Assembly: GCA_964007475.1 (NCBI GenBank)
Contig: OZ023273.1
Coordinates: 139,473,308-139,537,307 of the forward strand
From: Hybos culiciformis
Lineage: Eukaryota; Arthropoda; Insecta; Diptera; Hybotidae
DNA: 64,000 nt
Reading direction: 5' to 3'
Both the position numbers and the translations under genes were made by a program. The notes under the pieces were generated by a model. That model had not been told where the DNA came from and did not search any database. It saw only the letters and a program-made list of their open reading frames with translations. Shown piece after piece: positions 53,694 to 64,000 of this stretch; position 1 is the first letter of the stretch; each line of letters starts with the position of its first letter.

Positions 53694-55844
53694 CTTTGAA
53701 ATTAATTCGACGAAGTGTAAATTACGAAGTGAAAAACTGTTGACTGTCATTCGTTTCAACGATTGGATTATTCATTTATCAAAATGCTACAATTAATTAA
53801 AACCTTGTTTATGTATTTTACCACAATTTTATAAGATTTCACTCACGTAAGAGGTATTTCTTGATATTAAGAATTATTAATACATAAATTTTTATAGTTC
53901 AAAGGAAAAGTAATCTGCATATTTGAATAGTTCTTGGCTTAACTTCAAGTCTTATAATTTATAATTATATATTAGAGGTTCACAATATTATGGAAATTGC
54001 TATCATAAGTATATCAATGAATAAAAAAAAAATTGTATTTCAGTAGTCTACAATTGAAAAAATTATTAGAATTAGCGTTTAATTTAAATTAAGAACATTA
54101 TAATATTACGAAATTCTTGAAATTTTGAACTTACAACTGTCATTACCACTTCTACTAGCCTCGCTACCTTCAAAATCCTTTATTGTGAAATTTTTAACTG
54201 AAATAGAAATTAAATATATTCATTGTCAACAAACCAATATTGGTCCGTAAATATATTGATGATATGATTAATCATTTGTATTTTTCAGGTTGCTTCCATG
54301 TTGTGCTACAAAATTGTATTATTTACTCATTGCAACTGCTTGATCTCATCCACCAATTTATTATGCATATCAAAATTATGTAATTAGGATAAAAAATTAA
54401 TGAAACTGTTCAAAATTAAAATTTGTTACATAATTTATCATTTTACACGTTCGATTAATTACTGACACGTTCCAAATAACATGTGAGCATATAATAATTT
54501 AATAACCTATGTTCAATATCATATAGCGTTGCATAATTTTTTTTTTCTGTTTTAACTTTTCAGATAATCCGACCTAGACACACCCATTAGAACAATTTAT
54601 ATTTTATATTTAAATATTTTTTTATGCATTTTATTTAAATACGATTAATTATATACTTGATTATTGTCGAGAAAATTCTATTTCCTTCCAATTAACTATG
54701 AAGTAAAAATTGGTATATATATATTACATATCCGCAATAAAACTATTATATACTTACTTCAATTTTTTTATAAAACGAAGATAGTTTCCATTTAACATCA
54801 TAAACTAGGTCCATTATTTAGCTCAGAATTTAAAGAATATTTTAAAACCTGTATTGGAACTTTGCATTCAATGAGGTTTCATTTATTTATTTCGCATTTT
54901 GTAAATACTTTGACATATATTTATAATTCAACTCCATTTCTATATAATACTCCTAGAAAATAAAATATACTTAAATCCAAAATAATATTCTAGTAATTGG
55001 AATTCTTCTGGCTCTCAATTCTTTACTCATATAACAATCTTATTGTGCTGTTATGTGTTTCCATAAGACCACAAACGCAGTGCTCACCATATTTTCTATA
55101 ACATAAACATACACTTGAAATCCATAAATGAAAATCATTTTGCGGTAATCATAAAATAATTTTGAAATGATGTTCATAGTTATTAGAACTCCTGTCTAGG
55201 ATTTATAGTTTATGGATTCATAACGCTACTCGATTTATATTATTACCATTCAAATAAATATATTAATTTAAAATGGATATTAATTTCTAATTGTATTTCA
55301 TTGAATAAATTGGAATTATTATACTAAGAATTATAAAATTAATTGAGTTATTATACTATTGTATAAATATATATCTATATTGTATTATAATTATAGAAAC
55401 AATAAAATAAATCAATAAAAATTTTAAAAACATAACTAAATGAAATAATAATAATCAAATTTTATTGGTATAATTATATTACTCAACCATAATTTTTAGC
55501 AAATTAACATTGTAAAATTAATAAATATGAATTTTTCATTAAAAATATATAATGCTAATTATTCTTTTGTACAGAAATATCGGCGGTAGTTAAATCGATC
55601 TGTTTCATAATTATACATTTTAATTAACAAAAAAAAAAAATAGATGAAAGAAAATAGCTTCAAAGTCATGTGTGTATGATAAATTCAATTGCCTCAGATA
55701 AAAATGCTTTTCTTTGTAAGTTTGCATAGAAAGGACGATTTTCCATTTTTCGGATATTTAATATGTTGAATATTAGTATATGATACTTATTTTTAGTACT
55801 TACATAACACAAGAAAAATTAATCTAATAAATAAAAATTAAAAT
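53694..55844. other. AT-rich non-coding DNA between foldback and Helitron-like elements
   Basis: Starts with the right copy of CTTTGAAAT. Contains one splice-flanked open segment on the minus strand (54135-54197), otherwise AT-rich DNA with no recognised gene. Confidence 0.5.
54135..54197 (-). other. Candidate internal coding exon (63 nt, phase 1-1)
   Basis: On the minus strand, TTTCTATTTCAG ends at 54198 and a GTAAGT donor begins at 54134. The 63 nt between is open with phase 1 on both sides, and translates KNFTIKDFEGSEASRSGNDS. Base composition is clearly less AT-rich than the surroundings. The strand fits the hamlet-like gene and its phase is symmetric, so it could be an optional exon. 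I recognise no domain, and such acceptor-donor pairs are expected a few times by chance in this window. Confidence 0.3.
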
Positions 55845-55853
55845 TCTCTGTTT

Positions 55854-55930
55854 CTCTGTCCTCTGTCCTCTGTCCTCTGTCCTCTGTCCTCTGTCCTCTG
55901 TCCTATGTCCTCTGTCCTCTGTCCTCTGTC
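55854..55930 (+). repeat. Heptamer array (CTCTGTC) x 11
   Basis: Exactly 77 bases, eleven units of CTCTGTC with one variant (CTATGTC), at the 5' end of the Helitron-like element. Simple arrays near the 5' end are common in such elements. Confidence 0.92.
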
Positions 55931-55967
55931 CTCAATCACGCCTAAACCGCTTGACCGATTTGGCTGA

Positions 55968-56760
55968 AATTTTGAACTTAAGTATCATTGGGGCCCGGGA
56001 TGGTTATAGAGTACTACAAATTTTGATCCGAGGCCCCGGCGGAGGGCTACCTTAGAAGCCGGTTTTGAAATTTAGGTATATTCCAATAAAATATAGTAGC
56101 GCTGGACCCGAAAACCCTATTTAAAAAACTGGATGTTGGGAGGCCCCCAACCGTTGTCCCAGGGCTCAATTGGGGGGCCAAAATAACAAATTTTGAAATT
56201 TTGAAATTTTGAAGTTAAGTAGCATTAGGACCCGAGATGGTTATAGGGTACTAGAAATTTTGTTCCGAAGCCCCGACGGGGGCTACCTTAGAAGCCGGTT
56301 TTGCAATTTAGGTATATTCCGATAAAATGTTGTAGCGTTGGACCCGAAAAGCCTATTTAAAAAACTGGATGTTGACAGGTCCCCGACCGTCCCAGGGCTC
56401 AATTGGGAGGCTATAGAACAAATTTCGAAATTTTAAAATTTTGAAAATAAAGAGCCTAGAGACCCGATTGGTTATATTTTTCATCCGAGACACCGACGGG
56501 GGGCTATCTTAGCAGGCGTTTTTGCAATTTAGGTATTTATTATAGCGTTGGACCCGAATCGACTATTTAGGAGACTGGATGTGTTAAGGCACCGGGGAAG
56601 TGGCTATTTAACAAATTTTAAAATTCTGCTTTTTAGTGCATAAAATGCAATTTAGGTATATTCCGATAAAATATTATAGCGTTGGACCCCAATAGTCGAG
56701 AAGACTGGATGTGTTAAGGCACCGGGGAAGTGGATATTTAACAAATATTGAAATTCTGTT
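55968..56760 (+). repeat. Internal minisatellite of the Helitron-like element (about 3.5 units)
   Basis: Repeats of about 130-240 bp marked by GGTTATA, CCGACGG, CTTAG(A/C)AGSCG, CAATTTAGGTAT, GCGTTGGACCC and GACTGGATGT words. The TGGACCC word falls at 56103, 56339, 56549 and 56683, so spacing shrinks from 236 to 210 to 134. The first two units are fullest; the fourth lacks its left part. CCCCGG-type GC-rich words make it prominent in this locus. Confidence 0.82.
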
Positions 56761-57559
56761 TTTTTATTGCACAAAATCTGGATTAAAGTGTTTTGATATA
56801 AATATAAGTTCGGAACTACCGTGCGAAGCCGGGTATTTCGACTAGTATTACATAAACATTAAATATTAATTTATAAATATTAATCATAGTATTACACTAT
56901 TCATACTATAATATGGTTATGCTGGACGTTGCGTTGCAAATATTGTTTATTTTTTGAATATAGGTTGAAAAGTATTCACTTATAGAAATATTTTATATAA
57001 AAACCACAAAATTTGTGTATAAATTAATTTGTGGTTTTTTCTTGATTCGATTTTTTTTATTAACCACCTGATATAAGGATTTTATATAATTAATGAAAAT
57101 TTAATTTTTGAAAGAAACTTAAAAAAAAAATATATTTTACATTATAATACTACATATATGATAATTATTTATACCTATGGAATTCATAATTAGATAAGAT
57201 AGTTTAATTTTTAATTAAAATATTATAATTAATATTTATTTTAATTTATTATTTATTAATAATAATCATATTGTATCACCACAGCAGGAGGTATTTTTTT
57301 CTTGCAATTAGTGTCAAATAAATATATGCACTCACCGTTGCAGATTAAATATTGCAAGCTGAGAATTTCAATTATATATAAAAAAACGAATCAGTATTAT
57401 ATAAAAGGATCTGAAAGAATTGTAGGTAGTATGTATAACAAATAAAAAACTTAAAATATAATAAAACTTGATATATTAAACGGATCTTAAAATAAAATTT
57501 CCGCCAATACAATCAAATCAAAGATAATTGCAATAGTCAAAAAAAAAATCTAAACATAA

Positions 57560-57606
57560 CAGCAACGGCGCACTGTTGAGACGCGGCAGCAGCTACAACA
57601 CGACAT
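57560..57606. promoter_or_regulatory. CpG-containing island, possible regulatory or leader sequence
   Basis: About 50 bases of balanced composition with several CpGs (ACGGCGCACTGTTGAGACG, GCGGCAGCAGC) inside strongly AT-rich DNA. On the minus strand an ATG at about 57606 opens only 18 codons. No promoter element is unequivocal. Confidence 0.2.
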
Positions 57607-59887
57607 GGATAGTAGATAATTCAAAATTATATACTGGAAAATGATCGGAAAATTTCGATTTTTTTTTTGCATAATAACACAGGGCCTTATTTTTAAAACA
57701 AGAAAAATAACCATTTTAAAGCAATAAAGTAAGAATTAAATAATACCACCATATTTTTTACCATATGTGTAATGCCCACGAAAAAAAAACAAAAACATAA
57801 ATCTATAAATAATTTTTTTTTTGACCATTACTAAATTTTTAAATTTAAAGAAAATTAATATTTTAGAAGCCGAAAAATTATTTAATGTGAAAATTTATTT
57901 ATTTTTTTTTTTTTTTCATTTTATTTGGAAACAAATTTTTTATGTTCTTTTACTACTGTTAGTATACAATACGCTTATGAATAAGGTCAACATTTTAACG
58001 GTTAAACAATAAAATAAAATTGGAAAAAGCAAAGATATATCGAATCTTAGAAGAAGAAAAAAAAAAAAAAAAACTAACAGACTGAGGAATTAAAAACATG
58101 AATATTTTTATTATTTCCTTTTAAATAATTATTATGATAACTTAATCAACATATCAACGTACTATAATGCACAAAACATATACATATTAATATGTATTAT
58201 TATTATAATTTAATATGCATCACGTTGATTTGAAATAAATCATAATATTTATTCTAGTTAAGTTTATTGTAATAAAATTTTATTGTTAAAATTTAAATAT
58301 ATACATTTTTTTTTATTATTTCGATGAAGTGATCGAACAATTGAATACAATATCCACCTTCACCACCTACTATTTTTATTTTGTGGTTATCTGAAAGTAG
58401 ACAACTTCTGCAAATTAAAAATACGTTTTTTTTTAGCATATACTTAAGGACTGATAAATTATATTCGGTAGAATATAGTATTAAGTTCCATTTAATAGAT
58501 TTAAAAAAGATTATTTATAGATACTATATCTAGCTACACTATTTACATTTAAAATGAACATTAGAAAACATTAGATATTAAAAGTCGCCGAATTTTGAAA
58601 AATTTTATATTTTTTAAGACATCAATAATGAATTTAATTTACAGGAAAAAAAAAATGTCATTATCTAAAAAAATTTCTGAAGATTTTAAAAACTTTTTGT
58701 TTAATATTTTTCTTTAAATACATTTTTTTCCCAAAATTATTCCAATTGACTTAAAGATGAAATTTAAACTGAAACTCAAGAATGCCTGAAGCAAAGGTGT
58801 GGTCTTTTGATAATTTTGTTAAACTAAAAACTACTTTCAATTTCATATATATTTTGCATTAGATTTATTCAATGAATGGACAGATAATATGCATAAGATT
58901 GAAAAGAAACACTTTTTATGATAATTTTGTAATTTTTTTTTTTTATGTGTTCTATAATTTTTTAATTTTTTTTTCTGGAACTCAATACGATGTCATATAT
59001 TCATTGAAGTTTGTATGTTATTGGAAATATTATGTATGTAAGTACAATTATTAACTATATTTGGTTAATGAATTATTGATGCTTTCAGAAATTCGAGATC
59101 AGATATAGTTTAGTAGATTTTTTTTTGGTTTTAAATAAGTAGATTACTTAATATTAATATTTATAATGTTAAACATTTTCTAAAATCGGAATATTTGTAT
59201 ATTATCAATTTTTGTATTCAAAATCTAATATTTATCTATTTTTATTAAAGTTCAAAGTTAAAACCAATCAAGTCACGAATTTATATGAAGTATCTGGTGA
59301 AGCCTCAGATAAGCTTCTTGTCATTATGTAAAGTTTTATAATTTATAATGTAACAAAAGACACTTTCTTTTTTGTCTTTAAATTGGGTTCAATTAGATTC
59401 AGATTTTATTCTATACTAACGATATTTAATTATGGATTTGTTAATTAAATTCTTTTAATCTTTATTTAATTCAATTTAATTAAGATAAAACATTCAGGTA
59501 CAAAACTATATAACTTCCATTAAAACCTAATAAAATTCTAAGGAACTAATTTTTATATGTTTTTTCCTTAAACTATTTTTCGAACATATTTTAAAGAATA
59601 TTTTCCATATAATATCTTCCAGATAAAATGTTAAACATAGTGTTAATAATTTTTTTTTCTTCTTTTTTTATAAACAATATTTATTAATCCATTAAATAAA
59701 CACGAAAACTAGATTAATAAAAAAAAAATAGTATAGCTATATATTATATTGGATGTTTAAAAAAAAAAAAAAACTAATAAATAAATTGAAAGTAAAATTG
59801 ACGGGTGTAACGAGTTGTACCTTAACTAAACCAGGAATATTCGTTTTATAATTTTTTTTTAGTTTTTTTTTTTTTTTACATATAGCC

Positions 59888-59970
59888 ATTGCATAATATA
59901 CCTCTTATGTTCTCTTTGTTAAATGATGTAGTTACCGCCGCCGACGACAACGACGTCCAATTCATTTTAT
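59888..59970. promoter_or_regulatory. CpG-containing island, possible first exon or promoter
   Basis: On the minus strand an ATG near 59966 opens MNWTSLSSAA and meets GCGGCG|GTAACT, then AGAG|GTATAT further on, both donor-like. On the plus strand the same DNA is also open (MFSLLNDVVTAADDNDVQ). Because both strands are open, coding potential cannot decide. The initiator-like ATCAGTT (plus) supports a promoter reading weakly. Confidence 0.2.
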
Positions 59971-61560
59971 CAGTTAAACAGTTGTTGGTCCATGCATATA
60001 ATATTGCACGCATTCACAGTTATATTATATACATATATTTTTATCTTACGAAAAAAAAATACTCCATATACCTAACCTACTAAGTATCTATTTTGCTATT
60101 TTTTTTTTAATTTTTTATTAAGGAAAACCGCTTTTTTCTATTTGAATTCACCGTGATGGTGTCTATTTTTGCATCCTATTAATATTAAATTCAAATAAAA
60201 AATCATTACGTATGCAATTTTTATTTTTATTTTAATTTTATTAAATATCTTTTAATCCTCCTCATAATAAATAACTTCAAATGAAACATACCATAAATAC
60301 TTTTAGTTTTATTTTGTCAAATAAATTCCATAATGACATAAAAAGAGCATAAAACGCAAGGAATTTTATGAACATAAAAATTATAAGAAATAATAGGAGT
60401 GAACTTTTATGAAAAAAAAATACATAATTATTCAAAGTAAGCTAAGTATTTATGTATTGGTTCTTTTTCAAAATGAAGCTTAACCTTCATAGCTTTAACA
60501 TCTCAGTACTTAGCTTAAAGCGTTTAAGTTTTTATTTGTAGCCTCTATTTTAGAAAAGAATACTGCTTGTAAGACATTGGGTCTTCGTAAGCAAGCTGTG
60601 AACAACAAGTCAAACAATAATAAAAGTATTACTAAGAAAATTTACTTTAATCACAAATTTATTTTGATTTTTTCTCTTCATCGGACTTCTTTATTATTAA
60701 TCCTTCTGTTTTTTTTTTTTTAATCTACCATAAACGAATATCACGATTTATATTATATTGCTATTCATATGACAAAGAAGTTCCAAATTAAACAAAATAT
60801 ATAGATTTTTTTTTTATTATTTTTTTAAATCACAGATCTATGCGCGATATTAATTTAACAACAATAAAAATAACAAAAAAAAAAAAACTCTAGAAGGAAA
60901 TCTGGGCATGGCTAAAAGTGCTTTTAACTTAAAATATGCTTGTTGTTACTACATAGCACAAGCAATATCGATTGCTTATGGTCCAATTGAATATTTTTTT
61001 CATTCTTCTTTTTGAAAAAATTATGTATAACAATGTTTTCATGTCATATACGAAGGATTTTTATGAATATGCAAAATATACATATTTTGTTATTTTTTTT
61101 TCAATTTTGTTTTTTTTTTTTTTAATATTTTCATGAGAGTTAAACAATGGTTGTTAGATTTTTATTTATTCCAATTAATAAACCTTTGTAAATTGAAAAA
61201 AAAAATTATATGTTCCTATATATAACGAAAAAGGTTAAATTTTTGTCAAAATTGACCTTAAGGCAAATTCCATTAAAGAAATTTTTGAAAAAAACAATTT
61301 ATGGTGCAATGTTATGTATAAAATACATTATTTTTAGTTTAAATTCTACAATATTAGATATAATTGAAACACATAATTATTTTATATTATTTATATTTTT
61401 TCATTATTATTTTTCCAAAACCTGGAATATAATGGTACATAAGAATATAGTTTTAATATCTAGAATTCCTAACAAAATTAAAAAAAATAAGATATTTTAA
61501 TTAGGCAACCTAATACTATTTTGGGAAAAATTAAATTTAAATATGAAACACAAAATACTT

Positions 61561-61803
61561 GGCGCAGTGAAATAAGCCCGCGTGAAATAAGGCCGCGTTA
61601 GGTTTTTTGTTGCGGTCTTATTTCATTTTGAAATATTTATAAAAATGAAATTAGTCCTCCGAAAAAAATTTTTTTTTGTCGCTGTCTTATTTCATTTTTC
61701 AAAATGAAATAAGGCCGCGAGGATTTTTTTTGCGGTCTAATTTCATTTTTCAAAATGAAATAAGACCGCAACAAAAAATCCTCGCGGCCTTATTTAAATC
61801 CCT
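61561..61803. mobile_element. Short derivative of the foldback element, about 243 bp
   Basis: Begins GGCGCAGTGAAATAAG, like the left end of the 53-kb foldback element, and shares GGTTTTTTGTTGCGGTC and about three palindromic TTATTTCATTTT..AAAATGAAATAA modules. The first module passes directly from the left-half sequence into one resembling the right half (TATAAAAATGAAATTAG), so the GC-rich core and several modules appear to have been deleted. The right end fades at about 61803 and no convincing 9-bp duplication is visible. Confidence 0.85.
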
Positions 61804-61910
61804 CAAATTCCATTATAAAGGCCTGATAGAAAAATTTTAATTTATGTTGATTAGTGTAGAATTCCAAAAAAAACTTAACATTCAAAAATCGAACCCACGA
61901 CAAGAAAATG

Positions 61911-61976
61911 CCATAACGTCCGACCACAATATCCATAACGTCCGACTACAATAACCATAACGTCCGACCACAATAT
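61911..61976. repeat. Minisatellite, 3 x 22 bp
   Basis: Three units beginning CCATAACGTCCGAC(C/T)ACAATA, differing at one internal position and at the final base. Immediately upstream is AATCGAACCCACGAC, whose complement resembles a tRNA B box (GGTTCGATT). The arm next to it cannot pair, so it is not a tRNA gene. Confidence 0.88.
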
Positions 61977-62778
61977 CATATTGAGAATATTGTTCATTTT
62001 TTGAATTTTAGTTTATGACAAGGCTATTAAAATTTCATATTTTTGTTAAAATAATGAAAAAAAAAATATTCGAATCTATTATGTTGGCCGTAAATCTAAA
62101 TATATAAAGTATGTATAGTGAAATAAATAAAATTGCTGTCGAAACTGCAACTAATAAGATAAGCTCAAAGCTAAATATTTTTTTATTTGGTAATTTTTTG
62201 TTTTTATTCATATACAGTCAGTAAGTTCAAACACTTTTATTTTCAATTTTTAGCTAAAATATTTTTTTTTTTTTTGTTTTTACTCATAAGTTTGAAATTC
62301 CTTGAAAACATTTTGCTGTCCATTGAACATCGTGCGGAAATATTAAGAAACAAGCTAACATAAATATCGTTTTAAAATAGAAATATGTATTTTTTTTTTG
62401 TGTATAGAAATGTATATATTTATAAACAGTACTCTGTAATTATAACAAGTATTATCATTACATTAGAAAATATGAAGAAAAAAACAAACGTGCTCGCGCT
62501 TTTCTGTATAATTTTCTATTTTTCATTTATTTTTTTTATCTTAATATGTTTTTTTTTTTATGAAATTAAGAACAGTGTTTTTATATATTAAATTAATTTA
62601 AATGGATTAATATTGATGGAGGATTTATAAAGTAAAAAATTTCAAAAAATTTCTAAGCAATGACTAGAAGAAGTAAAAAATTAAATAAATTTAGAACTAT
62701 AGGCAAATTTAAGTAAAATTCTGAAATATTTCTCCAACAAAATCATAATGTAAGAATTAAAAAAACAAAAAACTAATA

Positions 62779-62929
62779 TTTTGCTAAATAGAACACTGTT
62801 AACTCTATCATTAAGTTAATTTTAATTTATACTGCTTCATAAATATTTCTATTTTGCTATTTTGCTAAATAGAACACTCTTAACTCTATCATTAAGTTAA
62901 TTTTAATTTATATTGCTTCATAAATTATT
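62779..62929. repeat. Direct duplication, period 81 bp
   Basis: A stretch of about 68 bp beginning TTTTGCTAAATAGAACACT recurs 81 bp later with about two substitutions (CTGTTAACTC versus CTCTTAACTC; ATACTGC versus ATATTGC). AT-rich spacer lies between the copies. Confidence 0.88.
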
Positions 62930-64000
62930 AAAAAATTTATATGAGCACCAGCCTTAAATAAAATTTTACATTAGTGTGCGCGGGTGTGGTCGTTTTAAAA
63001 TCCATATCTGGAAGTGGAAAAAGTTGCATCTAACGGTACTCAAGGTTGCAAAAAGACTGCAAACAAAATTAAAAAAAACAACAAGCACCATTTAATAATG
63101 GGCAACATCAATTAAAATATATTTATATAGAGTTTAAAAAAAATATGCATATTTGAATACTATGTATATTATGCACTATATTCTCTAATATAATCAATTT
63201 TAAAAAGTGAACATATTATTTTAGTTAAAATATTTGTCAATAAAATTTTATTATCTAGTTAATGAAATTTTAAAATTCCTACAGGAAAAAGAGATGAAAA
63301 TTTTGACAATATATTCATAGACATTTGGTATGGTAATAAAATTCAAAAAACCCAATTTCACAAAATAAATTTTCTCGGAAATATTAATAAGTATATATTC
63401 AAATAATGTATACATGTTGTTCTAGTCTAACTCAAGTGAGTTTCCCAAAATAAAAAGATTTTATACAACTATTCTACATAGTGTTGGTCATTTTCATCCT
63501 CCTTTGTATTTTCATATTAAATTCTAATAATATCTCAAGATTTGTATATATACTATAGGTTTGTAAACTTTTAGCTTTTAGTATATACTTGCGCTTTAAA
63601 TTGATCAGATATATTTTTTCTAAATTCAATTATATCAAAATGTAGAAAAAACGAACAGACATAGTATTTTTGGAGTTTTACAAAAAGGTAAGATTGAAAC
63701 TATCAGTGGCATTTCCCTTATTTTATAATATACAAAATCAATAAATATTAAATATAACCCACATAAAAATCTTTGAACAAACAAATATTTGACCAATTTG
63801 ATTCAATATAACAAGCATTATTAAATAAAATTGAAGTTCTTCTAACAACATTGTTTTTACATGAAATTTTTATTATATATATTTATTACAGAAGCTAAAA
63901 TTCAAATGTAATTAATTCTTAAATTAATCTAGATAAGAATTGGCAAATTATATATATATTCATAGTTAGTAGTACATTTATATTTGTATATTCATGCAAT

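Larger units (their letters stand above)
55845..56845 (+). mobile_element. Non-autonomous Helitron-like element, about 1.0 kb
   Basis: The right end shows Helitron features: a short hairpin (TACC at 56817-56820 with GGTA at 56832-56835), ten bases later CTAG at 56842-56845, then T. The phrase CCGTGCGAAGCCGGG before the end, and CGCTTGACCGATTTGGCTG near the start, are typical of insect Helitron/Helentron-type sequences as I know them. The left boundary, near TCTCTG at 55845, is uncertain. Inside are a heptamer array and about 3.5 degenerate longer repeats. There is no Rep/helicase frame, so it would depend on an autonomous partner. Confidence 0.85.
56846..61560. other. AT-rich non-coding DNA with two CpG-containing islands
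   Basis: No recognised gene. Island one (57560-57606) contains CAGCAACGGCGC and GCGGCAGCAGC. Island two (59930-59960) contains ACCGCCGCCGACGAC and lies near an ATCAGTTAA initiator-like word on the plus strand. Both resemble insect 5' leader or promoter sequence. Around island two, both strands are open for 20-40 codons, so neither can be called coding. Confidence 0.45.
61804..64000. other. AT-rich non-coding DNA to the window edge
   Basis: No recognised gene. Holds the 22-bp tandem repeat (61911-61976) and the 81-bp-period duplication (62779-62929). A less AT-rich patch at 62970-63060 has no informative frame. Confidence 0.5.

Noticed and set aside
61880..61905. tRNA gene suggested by GGTTCGATT on the minus strand
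   Set aside because: No paired T arm, no A box or cloverleaf nearby.

Overview
This window is AT-rich (roughly three quarters A+T by eye) eukaryotic DNA with very few genes. Intron-type splice signals, dispersed short inverted-repeat transposons and a conserved neural transcription-factor exon point to an insect, possibly a fly. There is no bacterial or organellar gene organisation, and no rRNA, tRNA or CRISPR array.

The only gene I can identify with confidence is at the left end on the minus strand. It is the last coding exon (3996 down to 3168) of an orthologue of the Drosophila PR-domain zinc-finger gene hamlet (the MECOM/PRDM16 family). The exon carries the three C-terminal C2H2 fingers and two CtBP-type motifs (PIDLS and PLDLR). 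A consensus donor lies 23 nt past the stop, a pyrimidine-rich acceptor 175 bp further on, and a doubled AATAAA beyond that. Together these suggest an intron inside the 3'UTR and a terminal non-coding exon. The PR domain and the N-terminal finger cluster were not found. Upstream exons must lie to the right, so some or all of the remaining 60 kb is probably intron or 5' regulatory DNA of this gene. I list several short splice-flanked open segments as weak exon candidates only. My rough chance estimate shows that such segments are expected at random in DNA of this composition.

From 4 kb to 20 kb there is AT-rich single-copy DNA with microsatellites and one exact 116-bp tandem duplication (12282-12513). 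From 20 kb to 44 kb there is a series of short non-autonomous DNA transposons: two hAT-type MITEs with 8-bp target duplications (20614-20785, 22871-23335), a near-perfect 153-bp palindrome and a neighbouring inverted-repeat element (about 30.3-30.7 kb), a TA-flanked element (30980-31161), a GGGGG-ended element (36275-36449), and two elements with longer terminal repeats (42597-43013, 43396-44013). Between 41.2 and 42.5 kb is a CpG-containing stretch with an initiator-like and a donor-like motif on the minus strand, a possible alternative promoter or leader.

From 44 kb to 64 kb there is more AT-rich DNA holding the most striking structures. One is a 670-bp foldback element (53024-53693) of ten palindromic modules around a G-quadruplex-prone, GC-rich core, flanked by a perfect 9-bp duplication. 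A shorter internally deleted relative sits at 61561-61803. A non-autonomous Helitron-like element (about 55845-56845) contains an 11-unit heptamer array and about 3.5 degenerate internal repeats. No transposase, helicase or reverse transcriptase reading frame survives in the window.
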